Made by a program: the position numbers and the translations under genes. The notes under the pieces are model-generated. The model made no database searches, was not told the DNA's origin, and worked only from the letters and a program-made list of their open reading frames with translations. A stretch of 17,694 bases of DNA from Bacteroidota bacterium (GTDB lineage: Bacteria; Bacteroidota; Bacteroidia; Chitinophagales; Chitinophagaceae): NCBI GenBank assembly GCA_023426425.1, contig JAFAAT010000249.1, forward strand, positions 1 through 17,694. The letters run 5' to 3'. Positions within the stretch are counted from its first letter, which is position 1. Each line of letters starts with the position of its first letter. Below, piece by piece: positions 13,951-17,694 of the stretch.

Positions 13951-16134
13951 CTACTTCATTCCAGTGTCTGTATTCACCCTGCCCTGCATCTTACCCAGGT
14001 CGTTGATGATATTCACAGTCTCGTATAAATAAACATCCTTTTTCAAATTCTTGATCCACTCTGCATTCTTAGCAACTGTACTGCTATCCAGATTGATCTT
14101 AGGAAGGTCGTCTTTGACATTCACAACTTCAAACGGGATCGTCTTCTTTTCAAGTTCTTCTATCTTCTTTGAAGCGGCATTTGCTTCTTCCAGTTCCTTC
14201 TTGTATTTCACTTCATTGAGTGAGTACATGTTGTTTTCTTCTCTTGCCTTGATACGTGCTGCACTCTCCCTGATAATATTGAAAGTAGGATTATTCGCCA
14301 CACGTTTCTTACTCATCTCTGCCAGCGTCGCCACATTCACTGCATTTGCAACAGGCTGATAATTGGCGGGCGCAATCTCATCCCACGGTAGTGCAGCTTT
14401 GTCTCTGCGTTCGCCCATTTCAATCTGCTGATAAGGATCAGGTAAAATGATGTCTGGCACCACGCCGCGCAGCTGAGTAGAACCACCATTGATTCGGTAA
14501 AACTTCTGAACTGTGATCTTCAACGCTCCAATAGGCGAGTCTCCTAATGCTTCATTACCATTCTGCACCAATGACAGTGGGTTACTTCGGTTAAGCACTT
14601 CGTCCAGTGACACTATCCTCTGAACCGTACCCTTCCCAAATGTTGGAGATCCGACTACCACTCCACGTTTGTAATCCTGCATCGCCGCAGCCATAATCTC
14701 AGAGGCAGAAGCACTGTTCTGATTCACCATTATCGCAAGCGGACCATCATACAGTACCCCCTTCCTATCATCTGCAAGAGTCTGTGGTTGTTGCCCGGTA
14801 GATTTTACCTGTACAATTGGCCCCTGGTTTATAAACAAACCTGCCATGTCTACAACGTCATTCAATGAACCACCACCATTATTACGCAAGTCGAGTATAA
14901 TACCTGTAACTCCTGCATTCTTCAGTTTTTGCACCTCAATAGCAACATCAGCTGCTGAACGTCGTCCATTTACATGCTGGAAGTCTGCATAAAACTCAGG
15001 AAGATAGATATATCCGACAGGACCATTAGGGCTCTGAATTATTGCCGACTTTGCAAACACTTCCTCAAGCAACACCTCCCCACGGATTATCGGTATCACT
15101 TTCGTTGAGCCATCAACCTTCCTGACAGTAAGCCTTACCTCAGTTCCCTTCTTTCCACGAATCAGCTGAACAGCATCGTCAATATCGTAACCCTGTACAT
15201 CCACAGGTTCTTCACGACCCTGACCCACTTTCAGAATTTCATCTCCAGCTTTCAGCTCTCCCTGTTTCCATGAAGGGGTACCCGGGATGATCGCTGCAAT
15301 CTTGATCTTTCCCTCTTCATCCTTCAACTGCGCTCCTATCCCAAAGAATGTCCCACTCATCGCTACATCAAAACGCTCCTTATCACGTGGAGGCATGTAG
15401 TTCGTATGCGGATCCTGAACTCCTGTTATACTGTTCACATAAATAGTAAAACGGTCATTATCATCTATTTTCTTCAGCCTCTTGAAAAATGACGCGTGGT
15501 TCTTGGCAACACTTTCTCTCGCTTCCTTCTCCAGTTCTGCATCAGTTTTCTTCTCCTTTGGCTTCTCAGCGTCCTCCGAAGGATTATCTCTGGCTTTCTT
15601 CAGATCAACATATTTCTGCAGTACTCTGAATTTTAAATACTGATTCCATCTGTCCTTGAGCTGGCTTTCAGGCACATAAGAAAGCTTCTCGCCATTCAGT
15701 TGAATGACCTCGTCACCGGCAAAGGAGTAGGGTTTATCCAATAGCTCCTTGTAGTACTTCTCTGCATTCTCAATACGCTTACTAAAAATCGTATTCAGTT
15801 CATCAAAGAACGCTACAGAGCCCTCCTTTATCTGATCATCAATCTTATACTGATGTTTGCTTAATGCATCAATATCTTCTTTCGTAAAAAACTTTTTATC
15901 GTAGTCCAGGTTGTCCAATATTTTCCTGAAAACTCTGTTGGAAAAAGAATCATCTATGGCACGAGGGTAATAGTGCGACTGTCTGATTGCATCCATCACA
16001 GTTTCAAGAACAATCTGCTTCCTACTGTCCGCAACGGTTCCGTCGCCTCCACTGTATCTGAAAGAGAAGAAAGTGGCAAGCGCACCCAGGACCAAAAGCG
16101 GTATAAGAATCTTGTTCTTCATGAATCGCAACAT
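13951..16134 (-). CDS. C-terminal processing protease, Prc/Tsp type (family S41A)
   Basis: This 727-residue protein is a tail-specific protease that trims or degrades periplasmic proteins from their C-termini. An N-terminal hydrophobic segment (about 6-24) directs it to the envelope, probably membrane-anchored. A Tsp-type helical N-domain follows (DYDKKFFTKEDID near 77-89) with a charged Lys/Glu insert near 180-215. A PDZ domain spans about 257-348, then the S41 catalytic domain with NSASASEI and FGKGTVQ. By alignment with E. coli Prc (Ser-Lys spacing of 25) the dyad is Ser476 and Lys501. The C-terminal part (about 580-715) is the conserved Prc tail. Length is close to other Bacteroidota Prc proteins. 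The start could be Met1 (16134) or Met5 (16122); both keep the signal anchor. Targets may include lipoproteins or cell-wall hydrolases, by analogy only. Confidence 0.93.
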   Translation of the reverse strand: MLRFMKNKILIPLLVLGALATFFSFRYSGGDGTVADSRKQIVLETVMDAIRQSHYYPRAIDDSFSNRVFRKILDNLDYDKKFFTKEDIDALSKHQYKIDDQIKEGSVAFFDELNTIFSKRIENAEKYYKELLDKPYSFAGDEVIQLNGEKLSYVPESQLKDRWNQYLKFRVLQKYVDLKKARDNPSEDAEKPKEKKTDAELEKEARESVAKNHASFFKRLKKIDDNDRFTIYVNSITGVQDPHTNYMPPRDKERFDVAMSGTFFGIGAQLKDEEGKIKIAAIIPGTPSWKQGELKAGDEILKVGQGREEPVDVQGYDIDDAVQLIRGKKGTEVRLTVRKVDGSTKVIPIIRGEVLLEEVFAKSAIIQSPNGPVGYIYLPEFYADFQHVNGRRSAADVAIEVQKLKNAGVTGIILDLRNNGGGSLNDVVDMAGLFINQGPIVQVKSTGQQPQTLADDRKGVLYDGPLAIMVNQNSASASEIMAAAMQDYKRGVVVGSPTFGKGTVQRIVSLDEVLNRSNPLSLVQNGNEALGDSPIGALKITVQKFYRINGGSTQLRGVVPDIILPDPYQQIEMGERRDKAALPWDEIAPANYQPVANAVNVATLAEMSKKRVANNPTFNIIRESAARIKAREENNMYSLNEVKYKKELEEANAASKKIEELEKKTIPFEVVNVKDDLPKINLDSSTVAKNAEWIKNLKKDVYLYETVNIINDLGKMQGRVNTDTGMK

Positions 16135-16162
16135 AATCTTGTCATTAAATAATGTATAGTAA

Positions 16163-16170
16163 CAAATGTA
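16163..16170 (-). promoter_or_regulatory. -7 promoter element of the protease gene
   Basis: On the minus strand TACATTTG fits TAnnTTTG exactly. The transcript start would be near 16156, giving a leader of about 22 bases to the first Met. The -33 region shows only a partial match (GTTTC). Confidence 0.5.
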
Positions 16171-16270
16171 TAGTATTTGCTGTTAATGAAACGCTAATCA
16201 AATCATGCCGTTAGAGTGATTATTTCAGGGGGATTTTACAAGGGGATCGTACGTAACTTGCACCCCGGTT

Positions 16271-17029
16271 ATGAATACTATTTACTACCGCGATCTCGGT
16301 CTCATCGAATATGGAGACGCCTGGAATCTACAGGAAAACCTGATGCAGCAAGCTCTCGATGTCAAAGCTGCCCGCTATGGCAAATCTTCCCAGGAAATTC
16401 AATCTTCCGACAACAAAACCTACAACCACCTCCTGTTCTGCAACCACCCTCATGTCTACACTTTGGGGAAAAGCGGACACATGGAAAACCTCCTGGTTAA
16501 TGACTCACGCCTCAAAGAACTCAACATCAGTTTCTACAAGACCAACCGCGGCGGTGACATCACTTACCACGGCCCCGGGCAAATAGTCGGATATCCCGTC
16601 CTCGATCTGGAACTGTTTTTTACTGACCTCGGCAGGTACATGCGTAGCCTCGAAGAGGTGATCATAAGAACACTCGCACATTTTGGCATTCAGGCAGGAA
16701 GGCTTGCCGGCGCCACAGGCGTATGGCTCGACTCCGACAACTCGGCCCGCGCCAGGAAAATCTGCGCTATGGGTGTGCGCTGTAGCAGATGGATCACCAT
16801 TCACGGATTCGCACTAAACGTAAATACCGATTTAAAGTATTTTGGTTATATTGTACCATGTGGGATAGTTGATAAAGCAGTAACCTCCATGGAATACGAA
16901 CTGGGGCACCCGGTGAGTGAAACTGAGGTGAAAGAGCTGCTCAAAAAAGAGTTCGCAACAGTCTTCGAAGCCGAAGTCGTGCCTTTCGAACGGTTTGTAG
17001 CTGTTCATGAAAACAAACATCAAATATAG
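16271..17029 (+). CDS. lipB: Lipoyl(octanoyl) transferase
   Basis: LipB moves octanoyl from acyl carrier protein to the lipoyl domains of 2-oxoacid dehydrogenases and the glycine cleavage H protein, the first step of lipoate assembly, in the cytoplasm. The 252-residue protein has the family motifs FCNHPHVYTLGKSG (about 57-70), the substrate-pocket RGGDITYHGPGQIVGYPV (about 93-110), KICAMGVRCSRWITIHGFALN with conserved Lys163, and IVPCGI with the acyl-accepting Cys197. The ATG at 16271 fits homologues. A TAACTTG at 16254-16260 resembles a -7 box with one T missing and would leave an extremely short leader. LipA is not in the window. The last 23 bases overlap the next gene, which suggests co-transcription. 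Confidence 0.96.
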   Translation: MNTIYYRDLGLIEYGDAWNLQENLMQQALDVKAARYGKSSQEIQSSDNKTYNHLLFCNHPHVYTLGKSGHMENLLVNDSRLKELNISFYKTNRGGDITYHGPGQIVGYPVLDLELFFTDLGRYMRSLEEVIIRTLAHFGIQAGRLAGATGVWLDSDNSARARKICAMGVRCSRWITIHGFALNVNTDLKYFGYIVPCGIVDKAVTSMEYELGHPVSETEVKELLKKEFATVFEAEVVPFERFVAVHENKHQI

Positions 17030-17618
17030 TTGGGGAAGCAACTTCCTGCTGATCGACCTGGGCAACAGGATCGAACCCAGAGTCAAAATGCTGTTCCTCA
17101 TCGAATTCATCTTCACCACCGGCATGGCATCCATCTTCGTTCTGGAAGCATCCCGGTTTCAAAACAACCTCACCTACCTTCTGTTCTATATTGGTGCAGG
17201 TCTGCTCTACCTGCTCGCAGGCTACAGACTCCTTTCTAGAATGTACTACCGGGAGCAACTCAAGATCTCCGACTCACACTTCACTATCATCCGTCGCACT
17301 CCCTTCAAACGAACAGAAAACAGCTACGACTGGAAAGGCATGGGTACACTCCACTACGTAGGTAAGGACCAAAAAACCGATCACCCTCTTAAAGGTAAAT
17401 GCCTGGATTACTTCGGCTTCGATACTCAGGAACATCTTATCCAGGATCTTCACCACGAAGGCAACCTCTTCTTCTTACACCATGAAACCCCGGTTAGATT
17501 CGCCAAAGGCATTTACTCCTGGCATAGCGAAGAGATCATCAGAATGATTCGCCTTTATGCCGGTAGCTCGCTCCGGTTAGGAGCCGAATGGAAATACTTT
17601 CTCGAAGAAGAAAATTAG
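17007..17618 (+). CDS. Small membrane protein with two predicted transmembrane helices
   Basis: The 203-residue protein has a short N-terminus, two hydrophobic segments (about 27-48, MLFLIEFIFTTGMASIFVLE, and about 54-76, NLTYLLFYIGAGLLYLLAGY), and a soluble C-terminal domain of about 125 residues containing KISDSHFTIIRRTPFKR and EWKYFLEEEN. The arrangement, with beta-like strands after two helices, recalls membrane proteins carrying a PH-like domain, but I do not recognise the family. Its ATG lies inside lipB (23-base overlap, different frame), so translation is probably coupled to lipB. No enzymatic motif is seen. The C-terminal domain is rich in His and aromatic residues (DLHHEGNLFFLHHE). 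Confidence 0.8.
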   Translation: MKTNIKYSWGSNFLLIDLGNRIEPRVKMLFLIEFIFTTGMASIFVLEASRFQNNLTYLLFYIGAGLLYLLAGYRLLSRMYYREQLKISDSHFTIIRRTPFKRTENSYDWKGMGTLHYVGKDQKTDHPLKGKCLDYFGFDTQEHLIQDLHHEGNLFFLHHETPVRFAKGIYSWHSEEIIRMIRLYAGSSLRLGAEWKYFLEEEN

Positions 17619-17650
17619 CAGCAATAAATAAATTTCCCTGCTCCGGCAGA

Positions 17651-17694
17651 CTAATAAATGGTCACGTAGCCCGTCTCTATTATATCCTCTCCCT
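17651..17694 (-). CDS. 3' tip of a minus-strand gene (partial)
   Basis: Read on the minus strand from the window edge, one frame gives GEDIIETGYVTIY followed by TAG at 17651-17653. The composition looks like a real protein C-terminus, and a convergent gene here is reasonable because the plus-strand gene ends 33 bases before. Too short to identify. Confidence 0.35.
   Translation of the reverse strand, partial: GEDIIETGYVTIY

Overview
The window looks like chromosomal DNA from a member of the Bacteroidota, probably the Chitinophagaceae. This rests on promoters of the TTTG-N19-TAnnTTTG type, start codons without Shine-Dalgarno sequences, Bacteroidota-style outer-membrane beta-barrel proteins, and the form of the AnmK, MlaF-like, Prc and LipB proteins. 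Genus and species are inferred, not shown. Most of the window is core metabolism and cell-envelope upkeep. I saw no insertion sequence, phage, CRISPR array, rRNA or tRNA.

Layout. Positions 1-134 hold the 3' end of a plus-strand gene. A very large predicted outer-membrane protein follows (230-3721), then an MlaF-like ABC ATPase (3836-4630). A 512-base gap carries two hairpins, a possible small-RNA promoter and the promoter of sucD (5143-6027). A PaiB-like flavin-binding protein (minus, 6146-6784) and anmK (plus, 6846-7931) diverge from 61 bases. A small beta-barrel protein (minus, 8015-8929) lies downstream of pgk (minus, 9026-10240) and gapA (minus, 10306-11319). Next come an RlmK-like 23S rRNA methyltransferase (plus, about 11572-12498), a secreted PDZ plus alpha/beta-hydrolase protein (plus, 12566-13891), a Prc-type C-terminal processing protease (minus, 13951-16134), lipB (plus, 16271-17029), an overlapping small membrane protein (17007-17618), and the 3' tip of a minus-strand gene (17651-17694).

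How the genes fit together. gapA and pgk encode consecutive glycolytic steps and are ordered gapA-pgk with a strong hairpin between them. sucD (TCA cycle) and lipB (lipoate attachment to 2-oxoacid dehydrogenases) add central carbon metabolism. anmK, the protease, the MlaF-like ATPase and the barrel proteins concern the envelope: peptidoglycan recycling, periplasmic proteolysis and lipid transport.

The most notable observation is that gapA is intact and well conserved except for one in-frame TAG at codon 181, directly after the catalytic His179-Ala180, where the family has Tyr. It is either a sequence error or a recently inactivated copy. Normal use of TAG as a stop elsewhere in the window argues against recoding. 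Other points are a canonical Ca-binding-type loop inside the large outer-membrane protein, a possible leaderless anmK transcript, a candidate small RNA before sucD, and a possible unannotated small minus-strand gene between gapA and the methyltransferase. I found no convincing new multi-gene system.
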